This document shows, piece after piece, positions 43,879 to 52,594 of a DNA stretch of 64,000 nucleotides. Positions within the stretch are counted from its first letter, which is position 1. Each line of letters starts with the position of its first letter. The notes below the pieces were generated by a model, which was not told the DNA's origin, did not search any database, and saw only the letters and a list, made by a program, of their open reading frames with translations. The DNA comes from Cohnella zeiphila. Lineage in GTDB: Bacteria; Bacillota; Bacilli; Paenibacillales; Paenibacillaceae. Made by a program: the position numbers and the translations under genes. The stretch is from NCBI RefSeq assembly GCF_014212055.1, contig NZ_JACJVO010000021.1, positions 124,001-188,000 of the forward strand, given 5' to 3'.

Positions 43879-44610
43879 CTATTTATAGGTCAAGATTTTT
43901 TGATACATCGATTTATCTTTCAATTTTAAAAATAAGGAAGTCATAGGGGTAAAATTAGCTTCGATAATCCACGCCTTTCCACGGACGTCCAAGCCCATAT
44001 CCAACCCGATGGTACGAATTCCAGGATAGAACCGGCGTAATTGGTCGGCTGCCATTAGGGCGACACGATCGATTTCGGAAAGGACCCCTTTTATGCGCCG
44101 TTGTTGTTTCAGATTAGAACGTTGGATCGCCTGTTCGACTGGCAGTACATAACCGTTGCTTCTTATGGTATTTGTGATGATATAGCCTTTTCCTGCAATT
44201 TTCGCCAGTCTTCCGGTGACATTCCAGTCCGCATTTTTTTTGCGCTGAACCATAATTCTAAGGTCAAAGGGACGCCCATGAACCTGGGCTAGCGGAATGC
44301 GCCGCTGGATGATGTAGTGGGGAGACGATAACTTTTGGACGTAGGCGATTAAAGCATTTTTGCCGGAGACTTGTTTCTTGTATCGTCCGCTATGAACTTC
44401 AAACCGGACGCCATCTTCCGAGGAAACTTGCACAACCCCGGATCCGCCTGACTTACTAGACGGTTTGAGGATAATTTCCTTATACTTATTCAGAAGTTTC
44501 CAAAAGCTTTTCTCTGTCATCCATCGTGTTTCCGGTAAATGGGCAAATACCTCTGCAGATTCCTTCAAGACTTTATGCTTACTCCATTTGCTCCAGCTTA
44601 ATTGGCCCAT
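43879..44610 (-). CDS. YheC/YheD-family spore-coat ATP-grasp protein
   Basis: 243 residues, ATG after AAAGGTGG. ATP-grasp features: IILKPSSKSGGSGVVQV (nucleotide-binding loop), YIIQRRIPLAQVHGRPFDLRIMVQ and GLDMGLDVRGKAWIIEANFTP (metal-binding end). The family is known from spore-coat-associated proteins of Bacillales, with an unknown peptide-like ligation. A relative lies at 47645-48424. Confidence 0.88.
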   Translation of the reverse strand: MGQLSWSKWSKHKVLKESAEVFAHLPETRWMTEKSFWKLLNKYKEIILKPSSKSGGSGVVQVSSEDGVRFEVHSGRYKKQVSGKNALIAYVQKLSSPHYIIQRRIPLAQVHGRPFDLRIMVQRKKNADWNVTGRLAKIAGKGYIITNTIRSNGYVLPVEQAIQRSNLKQQRRIKGVLSEIDRVALMAADQLRRFYPGIRTIGLDMGLDVRGKAWIIEANFTPMTSLFLKLKDKSMYQKILTYK

Positions 44611-44637
44611 ACTTAACCACCTTTGTTTTGGAATCCG

Positions 44638-44739
44638 TCAATCTGATGCGTTTTTCACCTGGAGCAACCGGTTTCGGTCATCCACAAATACTACGCTGGG
44701 CTGCAATTTTGTGATTTCCTCTTCATATAACATCCCCAT
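44638..44739 (-). CDS. Possible 33-residue peptide
   Basis: A short frame (MGMLYEEEITKLQPSVVFVD at the start) lies 27 bp upstream of the YheC/D start. No firm ribosome binding site. It may be the remnant of a longer protein. The remainder of 44611-44999 shows no gene. Confidence 0.25.
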   Translation of the reverse strand: MGMLYEEEITKLQPSVVFVDDRNRLLQVKNASD

Positions 44740-44999
44740 CTTAGTAAACCACTATCTAAATCCGCTTGCGTTACGGTAGTACGATGGATCCTTCCCTTGC
44801 ACATCAGACGACGCACGAGTGCTCATTCCTCCTATACAATAGCCAAAGGTGTTTAGCATCAATGTATGAATATTCGCCCAAATAGCCACTGGTCAACCAA
44901 AATGTATTAAAAATAGGTAGGTGCCGTTTCTGTTTTGGGGTTTCCGATATATGTTGACCGTAGTGTCTTTTGTATCGGATAAAGTAGGGAGGCCGTGGG

Positions 45000-46203
45000 A
45001 TGAGGAGATGCCAACTCCTGTGTTCAAGCTGCGGTCGTCGGGAAAACTTTCGCCTAATCGGTCGCTGTGACTGCGGAGGGACACTACTGGTCGAATACGA
45101 CCTTGAACGGGTCAAGAGAATATTGACACCACGCCGGCTTCAGCAGCGAATTACATCCATGTGGCGGTATCGTGAACTTCTACCCTTGAACAGTAGGGAT
45201 GCTATTATCTCACTGGGCGAAGGGTTTACTCCTTTGCTCCGGCTTCCCAATTGGGAGAAAAAAATTGCCGGTTAAACAATTATGGATCAAACGGGAAGAG
45301 CAGAATCCAACTGGCAGTTTTAAAGCCAGAGGTTTCTCAGTGGCGATATCGCTTTTGTACAAACGAGGATTCCGGAAAGTAGCGGTGCCTTCCAATGGGA
45401 ATGCAGCATCCGCTTTGGCAGCTTATGCCGGGCGGGCGGGAATGCATGCATACGTATTTGTGCCGAAGGATTGCCCCGGGATCATAATAGAAGAATGCCT
45501 TCAATACGGAGCCGAGGTCTACCGAGTTGAAGGACTCATTCATGATGCAGGTCAAATTATCGAAGATGGAAAGATGGAGCAGCAATGGTTCAACGTAGGG
45601 ACCTTGAGAGAGCCCGGAAGGGTAGAAGGTAAAAAGACGATGGGGCTGGAGCTTGCCGAGCAACTAAACTGGACTCTCCCCGATGTGATCATTTATCCGA
45701 CAGGGGGAGGATCAGGGATTATTGGCCTGTGGAAAGCTTTTCACGAACTAAAAGCGCTTGGTTGGGTAAAGGGAGATTTGCCTCGTCTAGTTAGTTTCCA
45801 AGAGAAGGGTTGCGATCCGATTGTTCAAGCAATTGAACGCGGGGGACCTGTGATCTCCCTTTCGAATGGCATATCATCCATGCCCACCGGATTACGTGTT
45901 CCTCACCCACCTGACGGGAACCTCATTGTCTCCATTCTGCGAGAAACAAATGGAGCTGCGGTGGCCGTCAGCCAAGCAGACATCAAGGCGGCACAGGTCA
46001 CGCTTGGTACAGAAGGTATTTCCTCTTCCCCAGAAGGTTCAGCCACTTGGGCTGCCTTGTTACATCTATGCGATCAGGGAGGGATTGCCCCCAACGAAAG
46101 CGTTGTATTATTCAACACATCCCATGGTATAAAATATTTGCCCTGGAATCCAACGGAAACCATTAAGACGATTCGCAGTTACACTGAATTTATGAATCGT
46201 TGA
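45000..46203 (+). pseudogene. Threonine synthase with a frameshift in an A-run
   Basis: The first frame (ATG after GGGAGG) encodes a zinc-ribbon start (CSSCGRRENFRLIGRCDCGG) and ISLGEGFTPLLRL, then stops at 45275. The rest, KQLWIKREEQNPTGSFKARG with the PLP lysine, SNGNAASALAAYAGRAG, PTGGGSGIIGLWKAF, continues in another frame to 46203. The shift falls in the AAAAAAA at about 45259. Joined, the product is a full threonine synthase-like PLP enzyme of about 400 residues. It may be a sequencing error or recent mutation. Confidence 0.82.
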
Positions 46204-46235
46204 CAAAATGAGACTAAACTTAATGGGGCGGTGTA

Positions 46236-47342
46236 GTGGTCAACATACAGGTTGTTTGGAAGGGTCCCATAAAACGTACCTCTGGTCTCGGAATCGCGAG
46301 CAGGGAATATGTATCTGCATTAAGAAGACAGGGCGTTAATGTCAAGGTGGACGACAGCCCTGTGGATTTAAAGAAAGGCACCATAAAAAAACGAAGGGTG
46401 CTTATTTATCATCAATTGCCCTCAAAACTGAATATAGCACGGGAGCGTAAACGATATGACCGCATGATTTTAAATACGGTTTGGGAAACGACTCGAATTC
46501 CCCGGAGTTGGGTCCCGAAAATCAACAAATTTGACGCTGTATGCGTTCCGACAACGTTTAATAAATCTGTTTTGCGTCAGAGCGGCGTCAAGATCCCCAT
46601 TTTTATTGTCCCGCACGGAGTTCACAGCGAAAAGTTTAAACCAGGAAATAAAAAATATGATTTACCTATTGCCAAGGGACGCTTTGTCTTTGTCTCTGTT
46701 TTTGGCTTTCAGCATCGGAAAAATCCCGAAACATTATTGAGGGCTTACTGGGAGCAATTTTCGGCAGCTGATAAAGTGCTGCTCGTTATCAAGACGAACG
46801 GGTATGCGAGGCACGAGACCGGACAGTGGATTCGAAACCGAATCGAAAACTATAAAAAAAGGCTTGGAATTCGCAAAAAAACTGCACCGATAGTCATCAT
46901 TACTCAATTTATGAGCCCCAGTCAGCTAAAGGGTCTCTATACGCTCGGAGATGTATTCGTTCTTCCCACGAGGGGGGAGGGAGTAGGACTGCCGTTTCTG
47001 GAGTCGTTGTCTAGCGGGGTTCCCGTCATCGCTACCGGTTGGGGAGGGCACATGGACTATTTAAAAGATGGAAACTCTTTTTTGGTCAAATATAAGCTAA
47101 AAAGCCCGCAGATCAGCATGAACAGCAGGCACGCGATCGCGCGAACGTTTCGTTCATTATTTTCGGGGAACGGACAGATGTGGGCAGAGCCGTACTTGTC
47201 CAGCTTAAAAAGCAAGATGAGTTTGGCGTATCGCCATCCAGATTTATGTAAAAAGAAAGGCCGGCAAGGCCGGTTGAACATGAAAAAATATTCGTGGAAC
47301 AGAGCCGGAGCCGCCTTGAAAAAAGTTGTAGAAATGAAATAA
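46236..47342 (+). CDS. Glycosyltransferase (GT4 type), spore-surface cluster
   Basis: 368 residues, GTG after GGGGCGG. C-terminal GT-B domain with FVSVFGFQHRKNPETLLRAY, then GDVFVLPTRGEGVGLPFLES (E-x7-E donor-sugar motif) and GVPVIATGWGGHMDYL. The N-terminal half binds the acceptor. Related to spore-coat glycosyltransferases such as CotSA-like proteins. It follows threonine synthase closely and neighbours two YheC/D genes and a sugar nucleotidyltransferase. Confidence 0.88.
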   Translation: MVNIQVVWKGPIKRTSGLGIASREYVSALRRQGVNVKVDDSPVDLKKGTIKKRRVLIYHQLPSKLNIARERKRYDRMILNTVWETTRIPRSWVPKINKFDAVCVPTTFNKSVLRQSGVKIPIFIVPHGVHSEKFKPGNKKYDLPIAKGRFVFVSVFGFQHRKNPETLLRAYWEQFSAADKVLLVIKTNGYARHETGQWIRNRIENYKKRLGIRKKTAPIVIITQFMSPSQLKGLYTLGDVFVLPTRGEGVGLPFLESLSSGVPVIATGWGGHMDYLKDGNSFLVKYKLKSPQISMNSRHAIARTFRSLFSGNGQMWAEPYLSSLKSKMSLAYRHPDLCKKKGRQGRLNMKKYSWNRAGAALKKVVEMK

Positions 47343-47405
47343 TCCGAGCGAATGGCTAGGCCGATGAAGCACTTATGTTTTATCAGTCGCAGGGTCGGCA
47401 GAAAT

Positions 47406-47454
47406 AAAAATACGACATCCGGCCCAGTTTTTCGGCTACAGGTGTCGTATTTTT
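47406..47454. terminator. Bidirectional terminator
   Basis: AAAAATACGACA and TGTCGTATTTTT arms. The 302 bp between the glycosyltransferase and the next YheC/D gene hold nothing else convincing. Confidence 0.85.
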
Positions 47455-47644
47455 CGTATTCGAATTTTGTATGGACTACCAGAGATTCTAACAGGCGGAC
47501 TACTTTGTCATTCTTCAAGCATCAGGATAGTGTTTGCGACAGCACGATTAAGAAGCAGTTGTATGGAGAAAGAAATGGGCTTTACGCAAATTGGGGGAAA
47601 GCCGCGGCCATGGCGCAGATCGAGAAGGTCCGGGAATAATTGTG

Positions 47645-48424
47645 CTACCGCTTCAGCTTGGATTTAGTTGGAGGGATTCGTCCCAAGGCTTTGGCATAGC
47701 TTAGTACTTTGCGGGCGATGCTCTTGTCGGCCAAATGCCTGAATATATAGGGATCAGGATTCGTGTTCAACTCGATAATCCAAGGACGAAGGTGGTTGTC
47801 CAGGCCAATGTCAGCGCCAATCATATTGAGTTTGGGATATGAGCGGCTTAGAGCCTTGGCGGCGTCATATCCGGCTTTGGAAACGGTCTTCTCGATTTGG
47901 GACAACTTCTCCACAGAAGCAAATGATTTCAGCAACGTCCGAACTTCCATCGGTTTGCCGCCGCTATGGTAATTCGTCACGATCTTTCTTGGATGAGCGA
48001 CCCTTCCGATCATGCCGGTCATCTCCCAAGCGCGCTTGCGATTGCGTTGGACCATGACGCGGACATCGAACCGGCGTCCTTTGTATTTCAAAAGATGGAT
48101 TCCTTTCTGAACCAAATAAGGACGTTTGCGTTTATTGCGAACGATAGATCGATACATAGATTGGAATGAATCGAACACGCGCTTCTGTTCTTCCTTCTGA
48201 TACGAATAGGAGCCGTTGCTTTGTTCCACGCGCATAACGCCTTTACCATATGTGCCCGATTCCGGTTTGATGTAAACCATGGAATAACGGCCAAGCATTT
48301 CGCGAAGCGATTTTTCGTTCATTCTGCGGGTTTCCGGTACCAGTATGCGGACGTTCGGGTCTTTCAATATGGCCTTTGTTTTGAGCCATTTGCTCAAAAC
48401 GCTTTTTCGCGCGGATGAACTCAA
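47645..48424 (-). CDS. YheC/YheD-family spore-coat ATP-grasp protein
   Basis: 259 residues, TTG after GGAGG. VYIKPESGTYGKGVMRV, YLVQKGIHLLKYKGRRFDVR and IGADIGLDNHLRPWIIELNTNP give the ATP-grasp pattern. Paralogue of 43879-44610; here the metal-binding ending ELNTNPDP is complete. Lies downstream of the ManC-like gene on the same strand. Confidence 0.9.
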   Translation of the reverse strand: MSSSARKSVLSKWLKTKAILKDPNVRILVPETRRMNEKSLREMLGRYSMVYIKPESGTYGKGVMRVEQSNGSYSYQKEEQKRVFDSFQSMYRSIVRNKRKRPYLVQKGIHLLKYKGRRFDVRVMVQRNRKRAWEMTGMIGRVAHPRKIVTNYHSGGKPMEVRTLLKSFASVEKLSQIEKTVSKAGYDAAKALSRSYPKLNMIGADIGLDNHLRPWIIELNTNPDPYIFRHLADKSIARKVLSYAKALGRIPPTKSKLKR

Positions 48425-48475
48425 GCTCCGACACCTCCTACAAGTTAATGTATGTCGAACTTCTTCTCGCCCGAA

Positions 48476-49519
48476 TCAGGCAAATGGAGGGGGTGTACCC
48501 GCCGACAACCATTTTTTTAACCTCGGCTCCTCGGATTTAGGGCAGATGAGCAATCCGTTAGAGGTCGAGGCGACGATAAGGTCGCTAACCCCGATAATAA
48601 CCGCCTTCCGGTCATCCACATAGACGAGATTTCGGACTGCATTCATCAGATTGACCTCACCTCGGATAACATTCCCACGTGGATCAGGTGATAGATGCCG
48701 CAGCAGAGAGCCCCAGGAACCGATATCGTCCCATCCGCAATTTACCGGTAAGCAGTAGATTGTCCGTGCTTTCTCCAGAACAGCATAATCTATGGAGAGC
48801 CTAGGCATATCGGCGTATGCGGCATCCGGGTCTGAGGTGTTCTGCAGCAGAGGGTTCCAAAGAGTCGGCTCGCAGGATTGGATGCAACGGGCCATAGTCT
48901 CCGGGCGGCAGACAAGGATGCCGCTGTTCCAATAGATGTCTGGTTCGCTCATAAGCTGTTGGGCACGTATATCGTCCGGTTTCTCCAAGAACCGGGCGAC
49001 CCGGCGTATCCCACTTACGGAGCTTATCCTGCCTGTATTCGAGTCGGGCACGGTGAGTAAATATCCGAAGCCGCTCTCGGCTCGGTCGGGCCGGACGCCA
49101 AGCGTTACGATCGCATCGGGCAAAAATGCGACATCCGCAGCTTCGGAGATGGACGCTAGGAAGGCCTCCTTGTCCGCTATAAATTGATCGGAAGGCACGA
49201 ATGCCACCGGCTCATCGTCACCGGATTGAAGGAAGCGATAGACGGTCAGTGCAATGCAAGCGGCAGTATCCTTCTGCTGGGGCTCTATGATCAACTGATT
49301 TGGTGAAAAATTGGGCAATTGATCGTTCAACAAAGGCAAGTAGTGTCTAGGCATCGCGATAAAGAGATGGGAGGCGGGCACGAAATCGCGAAAGCGATTC
49401 ACTGTCTCTTGAATCAACGTTTGCTCGGACAAGAACGGCAGGAACTGCTTGGGCAAATCGTCGATGCTTCGCGGCCAAGAACGAGTTCCTTTTCCTCCCG
49501 CCATAATGACGATTTTCAA
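48476..49519 (-). CDS. Mannose-1-phosphate guanylyltransferase (ManC type)
   Basis: The TTG at 49519, 8 nt after GGAGG, gives 347 residues beginning with the nucleotidyltransferase signature LKIVIMAGGKGTRSWP then PKQFLPF. IIEPQQKDTAACIAL, VAFVPSDQFI, GFGYL, ARFLEKP and WNSGILVCRPE are typical of GDP-mannose pyrophosphorylases. It makes GDP-mannose for sugar polymers. No C-terminal isomerase domain. It probably feeds spore-coat or exopolysaccharide synthesis with the nearby glycosyltransferase. Confidence 0.93.
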   Translation of the reverse strand: MKIVIMAGGKGTRSWPRSIDDLPKQFLPFLSEQTLIQETVNRFRDFVPASHLFIAMPRHYLPLLNDQLPNFSPNQLIIEPQQKDTAACIALTVYRFLQSGDDEPVAFVPSDQFIADKEAFLASISEAADVAFLPDAIVTLGVRPDRAESGFGYLLTVPDSNTGRISSVSGIRRVARFLEKPDDIRAQQLMSEPDIYWNSGILVCRPETMARCIQSCEPTLWNPLLQNTSDPDAAYADMPRLSIDYAVLEKARTIYCLPVNCGWDDIGSWGSLLRHLSPDPRGNVIRGEVNLMNAVRNLVYVDDRKAVIIGVSDLIVASTSNGLLICPKSEEPRLKKWLSAGTPPPFA

Positions 49520-49649
49520 GGAATGCACCTCCAAATGACAAAAAGACAAACCATGTTCTTGACATTGTATGCGCTCTTTGAAGTATCAAGAGACGGCAGG
49601 AATACAATTATAGTGTAAATGGGAACCCGTTCATGGCAAAATGCCTATC

Positions 49650-49961
49650 ACCCTAAATTAAAGTGCAGCCATCATAGTGGCCGTGAGTGGATTGGAGTAC
49701 AAGAATTCATTCTGCAGAGGTAACTATAAAGAGTGTCAGTATTTCAAGGAGAATTTTGGATTAAACAAAACGTATGAAGATGTATGGATTGTTGCCCTTC
49801 GCCATCTTAGCCGTGACTACTGGATGATCGTCCCTTCAGACGAGTTCTTACTGATGGATGGGGCGCGAAAGCTTTTTGATGTAGGAGGACGACGAGTTGC
49901 AGCTGATCGAATATTCTCTGATCAAGGCGACCCCGCGCCCTTCGGAAGGACATTTGTATAA
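49650..49961 (+). pseudogene. Chimeric frame: broken copy of the cysteine-rich gene plus unknown tail
   Basis: 49650-49755 repeats the middle of the gene at 37820 with a deletion of about 20 bp and loss of the start. The open frame goes on with NKTYEDVWIVALRHLSRDYW and further unknown sequence to a stop at 49961. The tail may be from a different gene. No good start. Confidence 0.5.
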
Positions 49962-50110
49962 AAGACGACCTTTACGCAAACTAATATGAGATCATCGCTT
50001 TTTCGGTGTTCATATTATTAATCGGTTAACTCTGCAAAAAGCCAATTGATCTCTAATTTGGAGAAACTCGTTTTTAGAATACCAATCTCAAAAGGTATCG
50101 TCCTGATTGT

Positions 50111-50651
50111 CTACTCTAGAAGTTCTGGATGAACACAGAAACTATATTTCAGATGCTGTTTACGCACCTCATTGTTAAAAAGCCGAACATAAGTTGAATC
50201 ATATCCAAACAGGAATGGTCGAGAATGAGCTGCAAAGAACGGATTCGCAGCAGCTGGTTATCAATCAATGCAACAAAGTCGCGGTGGTCAGATTCCCGCG
50301 TTCGGCCCGATAAGCCCGAAGCGCTTTGAAGCAGGTTTTCTGGAACGGGACCCGGCGCTCTTTGGCTGCAGATAGAGATCGTCCATGTGCAAAATTGAGA
50401 AACTATCCGATAAAAACGCCTGTATCAAGCAGAAACAGCAGGGTAGTGTAATCGCGAAGCCCGGTGAAGGTGGATCGATCTGGCTGTTGAAGCAACCGTA
50501 GTTCATATTGAGAAAACGTAGAGATCGCATCTTTGGAAGCATTAATAAAGGCTGAGGTTACTGCCGGATTCGTCAGCATGTAGCCGAGGAAATGGTCCTG
50601 AAAATTATAATTTTCCACGGGACTATATTTACCAAAAATTTGTTTATACAT
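50111..50651 (-). pseudogene. Remnant of the second tyrosine recombinase
   Basis: Minus strand: FTGLRDYTTLLFLLDTGV at about 50470, then scattered pieces in different frames (QLILDHSCLDMIQ, then YVRLFNNEVRKQHLKYS), with a stop at 50111. It matches the second recombinase pattern of 3603-4070 at its C-terminus. The 149 bp before it contain nothing recognisable. Confidence 0.65.
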
Positions 50652-50669
50652 ATAAAAAAAGTAATATTT

Positions 50670-50745
50670 AGTGCTTTAGTTCAACTGGGAGAGCGCATCG
50701 CTGGCAGCGATGAGGTCAGGGGTTCGATCCCCCTAATCTCCACCA
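50670..50745 (+). other. tRNA-Ala (GGC) lacking its 5' acceptor strand
   Basis: D-arm, anticodon arm (CATCG-CTGGCAG-CGATG, anticodon GGC), T-arm (AGGGG/CCCCT) and AATCTCC-A-CCA are all intact. The 5' strand AGTGCTT pairs at only four of seven positions with the 3' acceptor strand, where GGxGATT is expected. It is therefore probably an attachment-site remnant, not a working gene. Confidence 0.7.
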
Positions 50746-50867
50746 AAACTAAAATGACAGCCTTCCATTAATTGGAGGACTTTTGTGTTTTGGCTATGAA
50801 AAATCACAAGACGTTGTTCACAAGACACTTCGATGAGTTGGCGGGAAAATTTGTTGCGCTTAACAGG

Positions 50868-50931
50868 CGCGCCAGATTCAGGTTCCAGTGGTAGCAATAC
50901 CGTGGAGGTTCGAGTCCTCTCGACCGCACCA
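50868..50931 (+). other. tRNA-Leu (CAG) 3' fragment, probable attachment site
   Basis: Anticodon-arm region with TTCAGGT, variable arm, T-arm and GACCGCACCA end. The 5' half is missing. Its last 30 bp equal 5254-5283 and the upstream part is similar but not identical. Confidence 0.75.
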
Positions 50932-50940
50932 CACCAAATG

Positions 50941-50975
50941 TGAAACTCTTCGATAAATCGAGGAGTTTATTTTAT
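50941..50975 (+). terminator. Terminator after the tRNA-Leu fragment
   Basis: AACTCTTCGAT and ATCGAGGAGTT with T-rich sequence. The following 320 bp (50976-51295) show no gene. Confidence 0.7.
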
Positions 50976-51295
50976 TCCTTAAGGACCAGTAGTTTTTAAT
51001 TCAATCCCTGAGTTCTAACATCATAAAATATTCAACTCCGATAAGTCCATTGATGTCTCCTTGAGGAATCGATACCTCCAAAATCCAATTTCGCTTTTCA
51101 GTGACTCAGACTCAAAATTAACTTCTTCAACCATTATTGATGAAAAAGTTGTACAAGCTTTCACTGCTCTATAGAAAGAATGTACATTTCTTCAAGCTAA
51201 GCAAAAACGATTCTTGAATGGAATGTGTACATACAGTATTTTGAACGAGAAACATTGGCCGCTCCAAAAAATAAATATCCCTTAGTTCGACAAGA

Positions 51296-51960
51296 TTAGC
51301 TCGAAGTGCTTTGGTGCAGGTTTTTTGGAACGGAAATCATCGTTCTTTTGCGCGCTTTCTCTTGACCGTTAACTCCATTTCCTGCATATGGGAGATTGTC
51401 CAGTGAATTCTGAAGGAATAGATTGATCCATTCCTCATTCGTGGGCTTGGCGGAAAACGACCGGTAGAAGCGATTCAATGGGGGTTGCATATATCATGCC
51501 AATGACGTATATCTTCAGGTTGAAGGGGCACATACCGGCGGGTCATTTCGATATTACTGTGACCAAAAAGGGCTTGAAGAACGTAGGCATTCCCGCCGTT
51601 CATTAGGAAAGATTCGTTCTTCGAAAGGTATGCCGGAATCGCGAATACCTGAAACGCGGCAATACTTGATGATTAAACGTTTGATGTTTCTTGTTGGAAG
51701 GGCTGTTCCTTAACCAAAATCCTCAAGGCATGATGTTGCAGTCTGCCGTGCAGTTTCAGATACATATGGAGTGCCACGGTGCAAGATTTTTGAAGAGGGA
51801 CAAAGCGGCTCTTGTTACTTTTTCCCTTGCAATATGAATGAAGCCGTCCTATCTAGAACAGAAATGAGCAGGGCGTATAATTCGGTAAGCCGAATACTGG
51901 TATCCAGCAATAACAGCATCATATACGCGATTTCCCTTGTTATGCGAAATTTATAATATT
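51296..51960 (-). pseudogene. Remnants of the tandem tyrosine recombinases
   Basis: Minus strand: the first recombinase's C-terminus is recognisable as FLMNGGNAYVLQALFGHSN and MTRRYVPLQPEDIRH near 51500-51620, followed by the start of the second (FSAKPTNEEWINLFLQN). Many stops and shifts. The same order as at 3.6-5.0 kb, so this is a second, older copy of the recombinase pair. Confidence 0.7.
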
Positions 51961-52228
51961 GTCTTGGTTAATGAAATTTCGAAATGACCATGTGCTGAAC
52001 TTGCCATACACAAGGCTATCCAACTTGCGCCGCAACAGATAGGTGAATGCTGTAGGCAAGCGGATTGTTTGTCATGCTTGACAAGTTAGCTGTCTCATAA
52101 ATATGATGCAGGAAAAGTTGAAGGATTTGCGTAAAAGCATTTGGTCCCTCAAAAAATCGTCTAGTAGGTGCAACGTTCTGGTGTATCTAAGCGTCATAAA
52201 TAGCAGGTAAAACCGGGAGGTTGAGGTT

Positions 52229-52441
52229 ATGAAGAAAAATAAAGTAATTTTGTTCACGGCACTTGGTTCTCTATGTGTATTGTGCGGCTCTTTAGGTGTT
52301 AATTCCACAAGCGGTGCAAAATCAAATGTTCCGAATGTTATTCCTGCGAAAAACTTTTCATTTCAGAGAGTTGATCCAAAACCGGTACAGATGGATTTCC
52401 AAATAAGTAGAGAGCCTATTATAGCTGATCCGAAGCAATAA
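52229..52441 (+). CDS. Small exported peptide
   Basis: 70 residues, ATG after GGGAGG. A signal peptide (KNKVILFTALGSLCVLCGS) is followed by about 45 polar residues ending REPIIADPKQ. It could be processed like a signalling pre-peptide, but no Rap-like or receptor gene is nearby. No family recognised. Upstream 51961-52228 has no clear gene. Confidence 0.55.
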   Translation: MKKNKVILFTALGSLCVLCGSLGVNSTSGAKSNVPNVIPAKNFSFQRVDPKPVQMDFQISREPIIADPKQ

Positions 52442-52594
52442 AATATTTTTTTGGATCTATTCGATATAGAAATATTATTCAACGTAAGGGGTTAAATGAA
52501 TTTCGGCGTTGACGGATATTTATAATATATTTACATCTAATCCAAATTATTGTATATTCTAAATACATCAAACATTTGGAAGGGAAGTGGTATT

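Noticed and set aside
47352-47639. Plus-strand 95-codon frame between the glycosyltransferase and the YheC/D gene
   Set aside because: It crosses a strong bidirectional terminator and has no recognisable domain or ribosome binding site.
50670-50745. Functional tRNA-Ala gene
   Set aside because: The 5' acceptor strand pairs at only four of seven positions with the 3' strand and lacks the G3-U70 identity pair.
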